Shown here in pieces: positions 26,296 to 35,595 of a stretch of DNA of 64,000 nucleotides. Position numbers and translations under genes: made by a program. Each line of letters opens with the position of its first letter. Position 1 is the stretch's first letter. The notes under the pieces were generated by a model. It was given only the letters and a program-made list of their open reading frames with translations. It did not search any database and was not told where the DNA came from. The DNA is from Termitidicoccus mucosus (GTDB taxonomy: Bacteria > Verrucomicrobiota > Verrucomicrobiia > Opitutales > Opitutaceae), in contig NZ_CP109796.1 of NCBI RefSeq assembly GCF_038725785.1, positions 3,100,001 to 3,164,000 of the forward strand, read 5' to 3'.

Positions 26296-27386
26296 TCAGC
26301 GTTTCATGTTGACGATTTCCTCCAGCACGGTGTCAGAAACCGTCACGATGCGCGAACTCGCCTGGAAGCTGCGCTGCATGGTGATCATTTTCGCGAACTC
26401 TTCCGTGAGGTCCACGTTCGACAACTCGAGCGATTGCGAGTCGATCGTGCCGAGACCGCCCTCGCCGGGCAGCCCCTTGGTGGCGTCGGTCCAGGTGTAA
26501 AGCGCGCCCGCGGCCTCGAACCCGGTGAACAGGTTCGCGCCCTCCGCCTCCAGCGCGCTCGGTCGGCGAAGTCCTGGATCGTGCCGAGACCGCCCTCGCC
26601 GGGCAGCCCCTTGGTGGCGTCGGTCCAGGTGTAAAGCGCGCCCGCGGCCTCGAACCCGGTGAACAGGTTCGCGCCCTCCGCCTCCAGCGCGCTCGGGTCG
26701 GCGAAGTCCTGCAGGCGCACGCGGTTGGTGGTCTTCGAGCTGCCGTCGGCATACGACTCGATCACATTGCCCGACGCATCGATGGCGAAGCTCGTCATCT
26801 CGTAGGTCTTCGTGGTGACCGCATCCGTGTAGGCGGAGCCGGCGGTGATGGTCTGCACGTCGCCAGGCGCGCCGGTGTAGGGCGTGCCGTCGAAGTATCC
26901 GGTCGGGCGGTCGGCCGGGTCGCCGATCTGGATGTCGCCGGCCACCGTCGGGGGCGTGCCGGTGAGACCCTGCACACGATAGCCGTCCGAGGTCACCAGG
27001 AAGCCGTTGTCGTCCTTGCGGAAATCGCCCGCGCGGGTCGCAAAGAGGCTGCCGTCCACGGGATTGCGGACGATGAAAAAGCCGTTGCCCGAAATCGCGA
27101 GATCGGTGGGCACGCCGGTGGACTCGATTCCGCCCTGGGTGAAGCGCGCCGCGATCCGGCCCACCGCCACGCCGGTGCCGACCTGCATGGCGGACTGGTT
27201 CGACGACGATCCGCTCGACGGCGCGGAGCTCTGCATGGTGTTGCTGAAGGTGTCGGAGAAGGTCGTGGACGAGCCCTTGTAGGCGACGGTGTTGACGTTG
27301 GCGATGTTGCTGCCGATGACTTCGAGGCCCTTGGTGAAAGCCTGCAGTCCGCTGATTCCCGAGGTGAGTGTGCCGATGAGTGCCAT
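26296..27386 (-). CDS. flgE: Flagellar hook protein FlgE, frameshifted by a tandem duplication
   Basis: From the ATG at 27386 the frame is normal FlgE: MALIGTLTSGISGLQAF, SNIANVNTVAYKGSSTTFSD, LAISGNGFFIVRNP, TRAGDFRKDDNGFLVTSDGY. After residue ~270 a second copy of a 45-residue block begins but lacks one base, so the frame shifts and stops at 26385 (333 aa, junk tail). The true C-terminus (NVDLTEEFAKMITMQRSFQA... ending EEIVNMKR at 26296) is in another frame. Without the duplication the gene would encode 318 aa; with the missing base restored, 363 aa. Sits between flgD and fliL. Confidence 0.9.
26443..26711 (-). repeat. 134/135-bp tandem duplication inside flgE
   Basis: Unit 26577-26711 is 135 bp (45 codons) and unit 26443-26576 is 134 bp; apart from one missing G (plus strand, near 26560) they are identical. 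A 135-bp unit alone would keep the frame; the 1-nt loss breaks it. The repeated peptide runs from QDFADPSALEAEG to GEGGLGTI. Confidence 0.95.
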
Positions 27387-27425
27387 GGTGTGTTCCTTTT
27401 TTTTTGGGTTGGGTTGAATGAAAAG

Positions 27426-27863
27426 TTATTCGGTTGCCGCCGGCGAGGGCTCGGCGACGCCTGTCACCAGCCCGAAGGCGTAAAGTTTTCCGTCCACCTC
27501 GAGGTAAACATTGGACGAGTCCGCCTGGATCGAGTCCACCACGCCGGTGATCGTGCCGTCGCCAGTCGCGACCGTCACCTCCTTGCCGAGGAGGGTGGAC
27601 GCCGCCTGCAGTTGCACGTCGGCGCGCAGGTATCCCATTTCCTTGACCAGCGCGCTGGTTTGCGAAAGCGCGCTGAACTGCGCCATCTGCGCGATGAACG
27701 CCGTGTCGTCCATCGGGCTGAGCGGGTCCTGGTTCTGCAACTGCACGCTCAACAACTCGAGGAAGTCGTCCTGCCCGAGTTCCTTTTTCGTCACCCTTGC
27801 CGACCCGGTGGAGTCGGCCGTGGAATTTGCGCTGGTGGGGGCAATGCCGGATATGGTGCTCAT
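27426..27863 (-). CDS. flgD: Hook cap / hook assembly scaffold protein FlgD
   Basis: 145 aa from the ATG at 27863 (MSTISGIAPTSA). The signature KKELGQDDFLELLSVQLQNQDPLSP is in adjoining segments near 25-50, followed by DDTAFIAQMAQFSALSQ. It is short, with only a compact C-terminal beta part (LLGKEVTVATGDGTITG; VYLEVDGKLYAFG). An alternative GTG at 27893 overlaps the fliK stop (GTGA) and would add ten residues; the AT-rich sequence between favours the ATG. FlgD caps the growing hook, so it is needed for flgE export. Confidence 0.92.
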   Translation of the reverse strand: MSTISGIAPTSANSTADSTGSARVTKKELGQDDFLELLSVQLQNQDPLSPMDDTAFIAQMAQFSALSQTSALVKEMGYLRADVQLQAASTLLGKEVTVATGDGTITGVVDSIQADSSNVYLEVDGKLYAFGLVTGVAEPSPAATE

Positions 27864-27889
27864 GATAATAAATTCGAATATTCCGCCGG

Positions 27890-29545
27890 TCACGCGGTGG
27901 TTGCCAAAAGACGCGTCCTTGTGCGTTCGCCGGTCGTGATTTCCGGGGATGACTCTTTTCTCTTGCGTGAAAACGGACCCGGTTCATCCGGGGCATGGGG
28001 CGTCCCGCCCGGCCGCGGCTGCCGCTCCTCGCCGGAGTGGAATCCGGCCTGCTCCTGAAAACCGCCTGTATCCATGTTTCCATTACCCGACGGCCGCGAG
28101 GGGACGATCTGCGGCTCCGCCCAAGGCAGGGCCGAATCCGCGGCTCGCGCCCCGTGCTGGCGCCACGCCAGGGCCAGCGACTCCCGCATGGTTTGCGAAT
28201 CGCTGCGGAACACCGCATGCAACTGCCCGTCGCGCAGCGAAACCTCCACCGAGACAGGGCCGGCATGCTCCAAATCCACTTCCACCGTCACCTTGCCCTG
28301 ATGGGTTCCCGCCAGGCCGTCGGCGGCCTCGATCACTTTCTCCACGAGCCGGACCGCCTCGACGCCGGACGAAACATTGCCGCCCTGCACGCCGGAGACA
28401 GCGGGGCCGGGCAGCGGGACGGAAGCGGTTGCGGAATCAGCGGACATGTGGACAGCGCTTTTCGCAGATTCGATGCCAACCTGCTTCCCATTGCCTCCTA
28501 AATGCTTATTATCAACAGGTTCAGGAGTATTATTTTCGGCCGCGTCCGCCCGCCCGCCGGCGCCGCGCAACAAACCGAAATTCCGCCCGGCAAAATATGC
28601 CGCCCGGTCGGGCGTGACGGCAACCGTGGCGGACGGTTCGGCCTCCCCGCTGTCCGGTTCGTCCTGCCACACCCCGTCCTCCTCATTATGTATCTGAATA
28701 TCGGATACGAGATTGGTTTCCGGTTTCGCCACGCCGGCGGGCATGAGGGGGGCGGGCTGCCGCGCCATGCCGGCATCCGGCACGGCAACGCCGTCCGCGC
28801 GAATCCCGGCCTGCGCCGCGGGGAAACGTTCCGCCTGCGCGGGCATTTTCGGGTCAGCCGGGATTTCGGAACCGTCCGGAATTTCGGCATGGTCCGGCGG
28901 GATTGTCCCGGCGTCCGCGCCGCCGGTCGCCTGACGGAGCGGCGGCGTCCCCGCCGCCGGCTGAGGCGGCAATTCCGTCATCCCGCCGGCATCGGCATTC
29001 GTCATGCGCCGCGAAATCCGGTGCACAAATGTTTCTCCGCGCGGGATCACGGAATCCGACGCGATGGCCGGGGCGCCCGCGTCCGGCAAAAGGCGCGCAC
29101 GCGCATCCCGCCCTTCCGGTCCGGGCGTCATCTTCAGGGAATCGGCCTCCCCTTCCTGCGGGCCATCATCGCCACCGGCGTCGCCGCTGCCGGCGACCAA
29201 TGTATCCAATCCATGACTACCGGAATCATCCGCCACGGCCCCGGGCATCCACAGGCCGGGCATCATTGGGGCATTTTTTTCCTCCGCGGAAGAATCATCC
29301 TCCTCCTTCGCCACGCCATCCGCATCCTCATCACATGGCGCGCCCGCATCCTCGATGGCGGATGTCGCGGCCGGCACTGCCGGCCTGCCGTTTTCCCCGG
29401 ACGCGACCTGCTCCATCAGTCCCTCGAAATCATCATGGGCGGTTGCGCCCCCGTCGCCGGCGGCTTCAGGATTTCCGGGCGTGACGGGAAGCGCGGGCGG
29501 CGCCATTTCGGCGGGCAGGACAGGGATGTTGGCCGACACGGTCAT
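27890..29545 (-). CDS. fliK: Flagellar hook-length control protein FliK
   Basis: 551 aa from the ATG at 29545. The first ~390 residues are low-complexity, rich in Pro, Ala, Asp and Glu, as expected of an unfolded molecular ruler. The C-terminal Flg_hook domain is recognisable (about 415-480: GKVTVEVDLEHAGPVSVEVSLRDG, QLHAVFRSDSQTMRESLALA). FliK measures the hook and triggers the FlhB switch. The codon choice and composition match the neighbours. The stop overlaps a possible flgD GTG start. Confidence 0.88.
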   Translation of the reverse strand: MTVSANIPVLPAEMAPPALPVTPGNPEAAGDGGATAHDDFEGLMEQVASGENGRPAVPAATSAIEDAGAPCDEDADGVAKEEDDSSAEEKNAPMMPGLWMPGAVADDSGSHGLDTLVAGSGDAGGDDGPQEGEADSLKMTPGPEGRDARARLLPDAGAPAIASDSVIPRGETFVHRISRRMTNADAGGMTELPPQPAAGTPPLRQATGGADAGTIPPDHAEIPDGSEIPADPKMPAQAERFPAAQAGIRADGVAVPDAGMARQPAPLMPAGVAKPETNLVSDIQIHNEEDGVWQDEPDSGEAEPSATVAVTPDRAAYFAGRNFGLLRGAGGRADAAENNTPEPVDNKHLGGNGKQVGIESAKSAVHMSADSATASVPLPGPAVSGVQGGNVSSGVEAVRLVEKVIEAADGLAGTHQGKVTVEVDLEHAGPVSVEVSLRDGQLHAVFRSDSQTMRESLALAWRQHGARAADSALPWAEPQIVPSRPSGNGNMDTGGFQEQAGFHSGEERQPRPGGTPHAPDEPGPFSRKRKESSPEITTGERTRTRLLATTA

Positions 29546-29559
29546 GGTGTGAAAATTTT

Positions 29560-30180
29560 TCAGGAACTGGTGGCCGGCGCCTTGGCCGGGCTGAGCAGGC
29601 GCAAACGCTCCGCGATGGTCGCGATGCGCTTGGCAAGGGCGGGGTCTTTTGCGGCGGCAACGGCCAGCTCCTCGAAGATCGGGCCGGTCACATCCGATTT
29701 CATGAACGAAAGCAGCTTCACGATCATCACATCGTCGAGTTCGAGCATGAGCGTCACCGCGGCCTTCGGCGTCAGGTTGCTGTAGGTTTGCGCCAGCGAG
29801 CGGAGGTTTTTCACCTCGCCCGCCTGGACTTCCACCAGGCGCCGGTCGATCTCCGCGCGCATGGATTCCAGCTCGGTCCGCAGCGTGCCGAGTTCGCGCT
29901 CCTCCGCCGCGAGCCGTTTTTCGCGAAACAGCAGCGCCTCCTCCCGCTTGGCGAGGAGCGCGCGGGCGTCCTTCAATTCGGCGGCGAGGCTGTCGATCTC
30001 GACCGTCCAGAAATCCCAGGGTTTCTCCGGTCTCTGCCCCGCCGTCTGCGCGGGAGAGCGCGTGGCGGCGGCCTCGACCGCGAGCGGCGCCGCCTCCAGC
30101 CAGAACAACCCCAGCCCGGAAATCACGCCGAGCAGGAGCGCCAGCGATGCAATCAAATATGGCAGTGGGAAACGTTTCAT
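29560..30180 (-). CDS. MotE-like flagellar protein (coiled coil + MgtE-N-like domain)
   Basis: 206 aa from the ATG at 30180, which overlaps the fliJ stop (ATGA). It has an N-terminal membrane helix (LPYLIASLALLLGVISGLGLFWL), a long coiled coil (about 60-125, LAAELKDARALLAKREEALL...) and a helical C-terminal domain (NLTPKAAVTLMLELDDVMIVKLLSFM) of the MotE / MgtE-intracellular type. In alphaproteobacteria MotE is a chaperone for MotC; here it is fixed between fliJ and fliK, a common position for this family. Its role in this organism is inferred. Confidence 0.75.
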   Translation of the reverse strand: MKRFPLPYLIASLALLLGVISGLGLFWLEAAPLAVEAAATRSPAQTAGQRPEKPWDFWTVEIDSLAAELKDARALLAKREEALLFREKRLAAEERELGTLRTELESMRAEIDRRLVEVQAGEVKNLRSLAQTYSNLTPKAAVTLMLELDDVMIVKLLSFMKSDVTGPIFEELAVAAAKDPALAKRIATIAERLRLLSPAKAPATSS

Positions 30181-30629
30181 AAGACAAATGCCTCGCGATG
30201 CGCGCGCGCCGTTGCGAACTCGTCGAGCGCCGCCTGTTCGAGCCGGTCGCACTCCCGGCGGTAGGCGTCCCGGGCTCGCTGCTGCATGCGCTCGATCAAC
30301 CGCAGCCGGGTGCGGGTCTCCATCCAGGCCATCTGCGCCCGGCGCCGCGCTTCATTGGCCTGGTCGAGGGCGGCCCGGGCGCGCTTGACCGCCTCATGGC
30401 ACGCCTGGAAGGCGAGCAAAAACGCGGACTGCTCGCCGCCGCGGAAACGCCGCGCGCGGCTGGCCTCCAGCGTCCGTCCCGACTCCGCGAGGCGCGCTTC
30501 GGCGCGCGCCAGGGCTTGCTCCGCCGCCTCTGCCGCGCGCACGGCCGCCGCGAACGCCACGCGCGCCCGCTGCTCCTCCAGCGCCCGGATCGTCAGCACC
30601 GACTGCAACGAAAAACGAAACCGCCTCAT
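30177..30629 (-). CDS. fliJ: FliJ export chaperone-escort
   Basis: 150 aa from the ATG at 30629, overlapping the fliI stop (ATGA). It begins MRRFRFSLQSVLTIRALEEQ, the FliJ N-terminal pattern, and is one long Arg/Ala-rich coiled coil. FliJ links FliI to FlhA and recycles chaperones. Both flanking overlaps indicate tight translational coupling fliH-fliI-fliJ-motE-like. Confidence 0.88.
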   Translation of the reverse strand: MRRFRFSLQSVLTIRALEEQRARVAFAAAVRAAEAAEQALARAEARLAESGRTLEASRARRFRGGEQSAFLLAFQACHEAVKRARAALDQANEARRRAQMAWMETRTRLRLIERMQQRARDAYRRECDRLEQAALDEFATARAHREAFVL

Positions 30630-31948
30630 GCCAGCGCTCCTTTCAATTTCGCGAACGCCTCGTCGCGCGGCGTGCACTCGTCGGTGCGCTGGCGCAGGAA
30701 CCGGGTCAGCGGCTCCCGCACCGCCACCGCCCGGTCGAGCACCGGGTTCGCGCCCTTCTGGTAGGCGCCCACCGTGATCAAATCCTCGTTGCGCCGGTAA
30801 ACCGCGAGCAGCTCGCGCGCGACGCCGGCGATCTCCACCTGCTCCGCCGTGCACACGTCGCGGTTGAGGCGGCTCACGCTTTCCAGCACGTCGATCGCCG
30901 GATAATGGTTGGCATGGGCCAGCGCGCGGGAAAGCACGAGGTGCCCGTCGAGAATGCCGCGCACCGCGTCGGCCACCGGCTCGTTCATGTCGTCGCCCTC
31001 CACCAGCACGGTGTAGAGCGCCGTGATCGTGCCGCGCTCGCCCGCGCCCGCCCGCTCCAGCAGCCGCGGCAGCAGCGCGAACACCGACGGCGTGTAGCCG
31101 CGCGTGGCGGGCGGCTCGCCCACCGCCAAGCCGATCTCGCGCTGCGCCATCGCGAAACGCGTCACCGAGTCCATTAGCAGCAGCACCCGCTTGCCCTGCT
31201 CGCGATACGCCTCGGCGACCGACGTGGCCAGAAACGCCGCCCGCAGCCGCAACGGCGCCGGCGTGTCCGACGTGGCCACGACCACGACCGAGCGGGCCAA
31301 GCCTTCCGGCCCGAGGTCCTTTTCCAAAAATTCGCGCACTTCCCGCCCGCGCTCGCCGACCAGGCCGATCACCACCACGTCCGCCTCCGCGCCGCGCGCG
31401 AGCATGCCGAGCAGGGTGGACTTGCCCACGCCGGAGCCCGCAAAAAGCCCCAGGCGCTGCCCGCAGCCGAGCGGGATGAAAGTGTCCAGCGCGCGCACGC
31501 CGGTGGGAAGCGGCTCGCGGATTTTTTTGCGCCGCAGCGGATGCGGCGGACGCGCCGCACCGGGCGCGGCTTCGCTCACCGGCACCGGCCCCTGGTCGTC
31601 GAAGGGCCGGCCCAGCGCATCCAGCACGCGGCCGAGCAACTGCGGCCCCGCCGTCGGCAGCGCCGGATTATCGCCCGCCGTCACCAGACAGCCAGCGTGC
31701 AGCCCGACCGTCTCCCCCAGCGGCATGAGCAGCACGCGCTCGCCGCGAAAACCCACCACCTCCGCCATGCCCCGGTAGTGGTTTCGCTCCGATCTCAAAA
31801 TGCAGATGTCGCCGAGCCCGACATTCGGCCCCTCCGACTCGATCACGAGGCCGGTAACCGCGACCACGCGCCCGCGGCGGCGCACGGCGGAGGCGCGCCG
31901 CACCCGCGCGCGCAATTCATCGACATAGGTTTCCATTGCGGAGGTCAT
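30626..31948 (-). CDS. fliI: Flagellum-specific ATPase FliI
   Basis: 440 aa from the ATG at 31948, overlapping the fliH stop. F1-beta-like ATPase: P loop GSGVGKST at 171-178, Walker B RVLLLMDSVTRFAMAQREIG, and the downstream signature PPATRGYTPSVFALLPRLLE. The N-terminal beta barrel and helical C-terminus are complete. FliI with FliH and FliJ powers and orders export substrates at the gate. Confidence 0.97.
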   Translation of the reverse strand: MTSAMETYVDELRARVRRASAVRRRGRVVAVTGLVIESEGPNVGLGDICILRSERNHYRGMAEVVGFRGERVLLMPLGETVGLHAGCLVTAGDNPALPTAGPQLLGRVLDALGRPFDDQGPVPVSEAAPGAARPPHPLRRKKIREPLPTGVRALDTFIPLGCGQRLGLFAGSGVGKSTLLGMLARGAEADVVVIGLVGERGREVREFLEKDLGPEGLARSVVVVATSDTPAPLRLRAAFLATSVAEAYREQGKRVLLLMDSVTRFAMAQREIGLAVGEPPATRGYTPSVFALLPRLLERAGAGERGTITALYTVLVEGDDMNEPVADAVRGILDGHLVLSRALAHANHYPAIDVLESVSRLNRDVCTAEQVEIAGVARELLAVYRRNEDLITVGAYQKGANPVLDRAVAVREPLTRFLRQRTDECTPRDEAFAKLKGALA

Positions 31949-32547
31949 GCGCCGGTCAGTTCGCTTTTCAGCGCCTCCAGTTTCGCGGCCCGCCGTCCGT
32001 CCACCACGCCGAAGCGGCTGCGCACCATGCAATCGCCCGGCGAGAGGGTTTCATCCACCGCCAGTTTCAGGCCCGGGTAACGCGTCTGCCATTCCGGCAG
32101 CACGCGCTCGAGCAGGGCGGCGTCCCGCGAGCCGACCACCAGCTCCAGATCCTCGGTTTCGGGATGAAGCTGTTCGAGAACTTCCTCGCAGACGCGCTTC
32201 ACCACCTTGGCCGGCGGCACGAACTCGCCCAACAAACGCTGCCCCACTTCCAGGGCCAGCGGCGGCAGCGCCGAGCGGACTTGGGCCAGCAGGTCGTCGT
32301 TCAGGCTCGCGAGCTTGGCAAAGACGCCCGTCTCCAGCGCCCGCACGCGGGCGGCCAGCGCGTCGATCTCCACTTGCGCACGCGCCCTCTCCCGCCGCGC
32401 GCCCTCGGCCATTCCCTCCTCCCGCGCCGCAGCCAGCGAGGCCGCGGTCGCATCCGCGCGGGCGGCGGCCGCCGCGCGGCCGACGGACTCCCTCGCGTCC
32501 AGCAAGGGACGGTCGAAACGGATGAGACAGGGAGCAGCAGAGGCCAT
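31945..32547 (-). CDS. fliH: FliH, regulator of the export ATPase
   Basis: 200 aa. The N-terminal and central parts are Ala/Arg/Glu-rich and helical with Gly/Ala-spaced positions; the C-terminal domain (about 95-200) resembles V-ATPase subunit E (LALEVGQRLLGEFV..., LELVVGSRDAALLERVLPEW, DCMVRSRFGVVDGR). FliH binds FliI and anchors it to FliN. Position between fliG and fliI confirms the identity. Confidence 0.88.
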   Translation of the reverse strand: MASAAPCLIRFDRPLLDARESVGRAAAAARADATAASLAAAREEGMAEGARRERARAQVEIDALAARVRALETGVFAKLASLNDDLLAQVRSALPPLALEVGQRLLGEFVPPAKVVKRVCEEVLEQLHPETEDLELVVGSRDAALLERVLPEWQTRYPGLKLAVDETLSPGDCMVRSRFGVVDGRRAAKLEALKSELTGA

Positions 32548-32562
32548 GTTGAAAAAGTTGCG

Positions 32563-33585
32563 TCAATCGACCATTGCGGAGGCGCCGCCATCGAGGGTGA
32601 TCGAGCCCTCCTCCTCCAGGTGGCGCACGGTCTGGATAATTTCGTCCTGCGCGGTTTCCACGTCGCGCAACCGCACGGGGCCGAGCATCGCGATTTCCTC
32701 GCGCAACGCTTCCGCCGCGCGCTTGGAAATCGATTCGTAGATGCGCGTGCGCAGCGATTCGCTGGCCGACTTCATGGCAATCGCCAGGCTGTTCGCGTCC
32801 ACCTCGCGCATCACCCGTTGCAGGTCGGCCGGGGTGAGGCGCTTCAGGTCCTCGAAGCCGAACATCTTGTGACGAATGGCCGCGCCCAGCTCGCTGTTGC
32901 GCTCCTCCAGCCGCGCCAGCAGCGCCTTCGAGGCGTCCTTGTCGATCGCGTTGAGCAGGTCCGCGACCGCGCGCGGGCCGCCGCTGTGGTGAAAGGCGGG
33001 CGCGTTTTTGCGGTCGAAGTGGCGGCCGAGGTTGCGGACGATTTTCACGACGAGGTCGAGCGACGTGCTGTCGATGGTGCCGAGGCGCTCGAGCACCTCC
33101 TCGCGCAGTTCCGGGCCGAGCAAGGCGAAGACCTCGCCGGATTTCACCGGGTCGAGATAGGACAGGATGAACGCGATCGTCTGGGGCTGCTCCTGCTTGA
33201 TCAGGTTGAAAATCTGCCGGCCTTCCATCTCCGCGATGTCCGCCACCACGTCCATCGAGGACATGGCCGGGGTCACGCCCACGCGGTTCAGGATGGCCGA
33301 GGCCTTGCTTTCCCCGCGCGCCAACTCAAGCGTGCTTTTGGCATACGGCATGCCGCCCAGGATCGAGGCCAGCCCCTCGCCGATCAGCGGAAGGAATTCC
33401 TCCACCGCCAAGGCGCGCACGTCGTCCGAGATGACATTGAACTGTCCCATTTCCCGGCACAGCACCTCGATCTCGCCGTCCTCGAACTGCCTGAACATCT
33501 CCGCGGCCGCCTCCGGGCCGATGACGATGAGGAAGACCGCCAGCTTTTGCTGGCGCGAAAGGTTTTTGTAGTCGATTTCAGCCAT
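32563..33585 (-). CDS. fliG: Flagellar motor switch protein FliG
   Basis: 340 aa. Three FliG domains: N-terminal (NLSRQQKLAVFLIVIGPEAAAEMF), middle with EQPQTIAFILSYLDP in place of the usual EHPQ, and C-terminal torque helix region (FGFEDLKRL-like FEDLKRLTPADLQRVMREVD, about 255-275, then SISKRAAEALREEIAMLGPVRL). The charged residues that face MotA are retained. It mounts on FliF, encoded just upstream. Confidence 0.97.
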   Translation of the reverse strand: MAEIDYKNLSRQQKLAVFLIVIGPEAAAEMFRQFEDGEIEVLCREMGQFNVISDDVRALAVEEFLPLIGEGLASILGGMPYAKSTLELARGESKASAILNRVGVTPAMSSMDVVADIAEMEGRQIFNLIKQEQPQTIAFILSYLDPVKSGEVFALLGPELREEVLERLGTIDSTSLDLVVKIVRNLGRHFDRKNAPAFHHSGGPRAVADLLNAIDKDASKALLARLEERNSELGAAIRHKMFGFEDLKRLTPADLQRVMREVDANSLAIAMKSASESLRTRIYESISKRAAEALREEIAMLGPVRLRDVETAQDEIIQTVRHLEEEGSITLDGGASAMVD

Positions 33586-33615
33586 GGTGATCAGCGCGTC
33601 ACGCGTTCCGTTTTT

Positions 33616-35169
33616 CTAGTTTTTCTTCGACGCCATCCATTCCCGCAGGACCGCGCCGACCTGCGCGGGCTTCTGCTTGATCAATTCGTTGAGCATTTCC
33701 GGGGTGATTTTCTCGGCCGGCGCGGGCGCCGCCGCCGCCTCGGCCGCCGCCGGGCCGGGCAGCGCCTCCAGCATCACCGGCTCGACCCGCTGCCGCCGCA
33801 ACAGCCAGACAAAAATCAACAGCACCAGCAGCGCCAGCCCGACCGGGACGTAACGGCTGCCGATATCAAACCAGCGCTGGAGCCCGGCCTCGCCCTCCGC
33901 CTCGCCCGCGAGATCGGAAGGCACCGGCGCATTGAAGGGCACTTCCTGCAACGCCACCATGTCATCCACGCTCCGCCCCGCCTCCGGCCTGAGGCCGAGC
34001 GCGCGGACCACGATGGCTCGCAACCCGGCCAGCTCCTCCGTGTTTCTCGCCGCGGCGCCGCCCCCGGTGCGCTGCGCCAGAAACACCGCGGCGGTGAGGC
34101 CGCGCACCCGCCCGGGGTTGCGCGTGGTGTTGGTGAGCGTGCGGTTGATCTCGTAGGACGTGGTGCGGCTCTTGCGCGTCTGGTCGTTGGACACCACCGG
34201 GCGGTCCGCCTCGGCATCCGGCGGGGCGCCCGTGTTCGCGCTCGCGCCGACCACGCCGCCGACGCGCGCCTCCTGCGAATTGGTGACATCCTCGGTGTTG
34301 GTCTGCGTGCGCACCACCTGGCTGTCCGGGTCGAAGCGCTCCTCGACGAGCGTGGCCTGGTCCGTGTCGATGTCCGCCGACACGCGCACCACGACGTTGC
34401 CCGCGCCCACCACCGATTCGAGCATGGACTGGACCTTGCCCGCGAAATAGCTCTCCACCTCCTGCCGGTATTTGATCTGGCTGGACGCATTGGAAAGCGC
34501 CGGGTCGTCCTTCAATTCCGCCGACAGCACGCGGCCTTTCTGGTCCACCACCGCGACTTGGTCGGGCACGAGGCCCTGCACCGCGTTGGCCACGAGGTTG
34601 CGGATCGAGTCCACCGCCTCCGCGCCCAGCCGCGGGGCGGACAGCTCCACGAAGACCGACGCCGTGGGCTTGATGCCCTGGTCGGTCAGCAGCAGGCGGT
34701 TTTCCGGCTGCACGATCATCACCCGCGCGCGCGCCACGCCCTCGAACTGGGAGATGGTGCGCGAAAGCTCGCCCTGCAGCGCGCGCGTGTAGTTGGTGCG
34801 CTGCACGAAGTCGCTCAGGCCGAACTGCCCCTTGTCGAAAATCTCGAAGCCCACGCCCTCGCCGCCCGGGAGCCCCTTGCCCGCCAGCTCCATGCGCATG
34901 CGGTGCACGTCGGTCGAAGGCACATACACCGCCGAGCCGCCCGCCGCGATCCGGTGCGGCACGCCCATTTCCTGCAGCGTGCTGATCACCGCCGAGGCGT
35001 CCTTCTCCCCCAGCCTGCCGTAGAGCAACTGGTAATCGGGCTTGCGCGCCCAGGCCACCAGCCCGGCGAGCACGGCGACGACCACCAGGGCCGCCAGAAT
35101 CAGCGACACCCGCTGGTTGATTCCTAGCTGCCGCCACAAGGCGAGCAATGACTGTGCAAATGATTTCAT
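33616..35169 (-). CDS. fliF: MS-ring protein FliF
   Basis: 517 aa. TM1 is about 22-42 (VSLILAALVVVAVLAGLVAW), followed by the YscJ-type ring-building motif (YQLLYGRLGEKDASAVISTL) and the second ring domain (FAGKVQSMLESVVGAGNVVV). TM2 is near 430-452 (YVPVGLALLVLLIFVWLL), followed by a cytoplasmic tail that binds FliG (ITPEMLNELIKQKPAQVGAVLREW). It forms the base of the rod and houses the export gate. 30 nt precede fliG. Confidence 0.97.
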   Translation of the reverse strand: MKSFAQSLLALWRQLGINQRVSLILAALVVVAVLAGLVAWARKPDYQLLYGRLGEKDASAVISTLQEMGVPHRIAAGGSAVYVPSTDVHRMRMELAGKGLPGGEGVGFEIFDKGQFGLSDFVQRTNYTRALQGELSRTISQFEGVARARVMIVQPENRLLLTDQGIKPTASVFVELSAPRLGAEAVDSIRNLVANAVQGLVPDQVAVVDQKGRVLSAELKDDPALSNASSQIKYRQEVESYFAGKVQSMLESVVGAGNVVVRVSADIDTDQATLVEERFDPDSQVVRTQTNTEDVTNSQEARVGGVVGASANTGAPPDAEADRPVVSNDQTRKSRTTSYEINRTLTNTTRNPGRVRGLTAAVFLAQRTGGGAAARNTEELAGLRAIVVRALGLRPEAGRSVDDMVALQEVPFNAPVPSDLAGEAEGEAGLQRWFDIGSRYVPVGLALLVLLIFVWLLRRQRVEPVMLEALPGPAAAEAAAAPAPAEKITPEMLNELIKQKPAQVGAVLREWMASKKN

Positions 35170-35194
35170 CGGCGGTGCATCAAGTTCGGCGGCC

Positions 35195-35542
35195 TCAGAC
35201 GGTCATGCGCATCAGTTCCTGGTAACCTTCCACCGCCTTGTTGCGCACCTCGATCATGAGGCTGAAGGCCAGCGACGCTTCCTGCCGCGCCAGAATGCTC
35301 TCATGCAGCGTCGCGCCCTCGCCGAGCAGCACCGAGCGCGTCGCCGCCTCCGCCGTCTGCCGCTTCCCGTCGACCTCGCGAATCAGGCCCTCCAGCACCG
35401 CGCCGAAATCCGTCCCCGCGCCGGTGGCCGGCGCGCCCGCCGCGAGCCGGCGCAGGTCGGCGCCGGGGACTTTTTCCGGGCCGATGACATGCGCCAGCGG
35501 AATCTGGGAGGAAATGGGTGAGATCGGGCCGAGCAGGGACAT
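35195..35542 (-). CDS. fliE: Rod adaptor protein FliE
   Basis: 115 aa, helical, with the FliE C-terminal signature ASLAFSLMIEVRNKAVEGYQELMRM at about 88-112 in adjoining segments. FliE links the MS ring to the FlgB rod. It sits between flgC and fliF as in most flagellar operons. Confidence 0.95.
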   Translation of the reverse strand: MSLLGPISPISSQIPLAHVIGPEKVPGADLRRLAAGAPATGAGTDFGAVLEGLIREVDGKRQTAEAATRSVLLGEGATLHESILARQEASLAFSLMIEVRNKAVEGYQELMRMTV

Positions 35543-35595
35543 GGTTGATTGTATTATATAAATGGATACTTATTAATGGAACAATCCGGCGGCGC

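Noticed and set aside
31936-35127. 1063-aa plus-strand open frame
   Set aside because: Antisense to fliH, fliG and fliF, all of which have clear family motifs; composition is that of a shadow frame.
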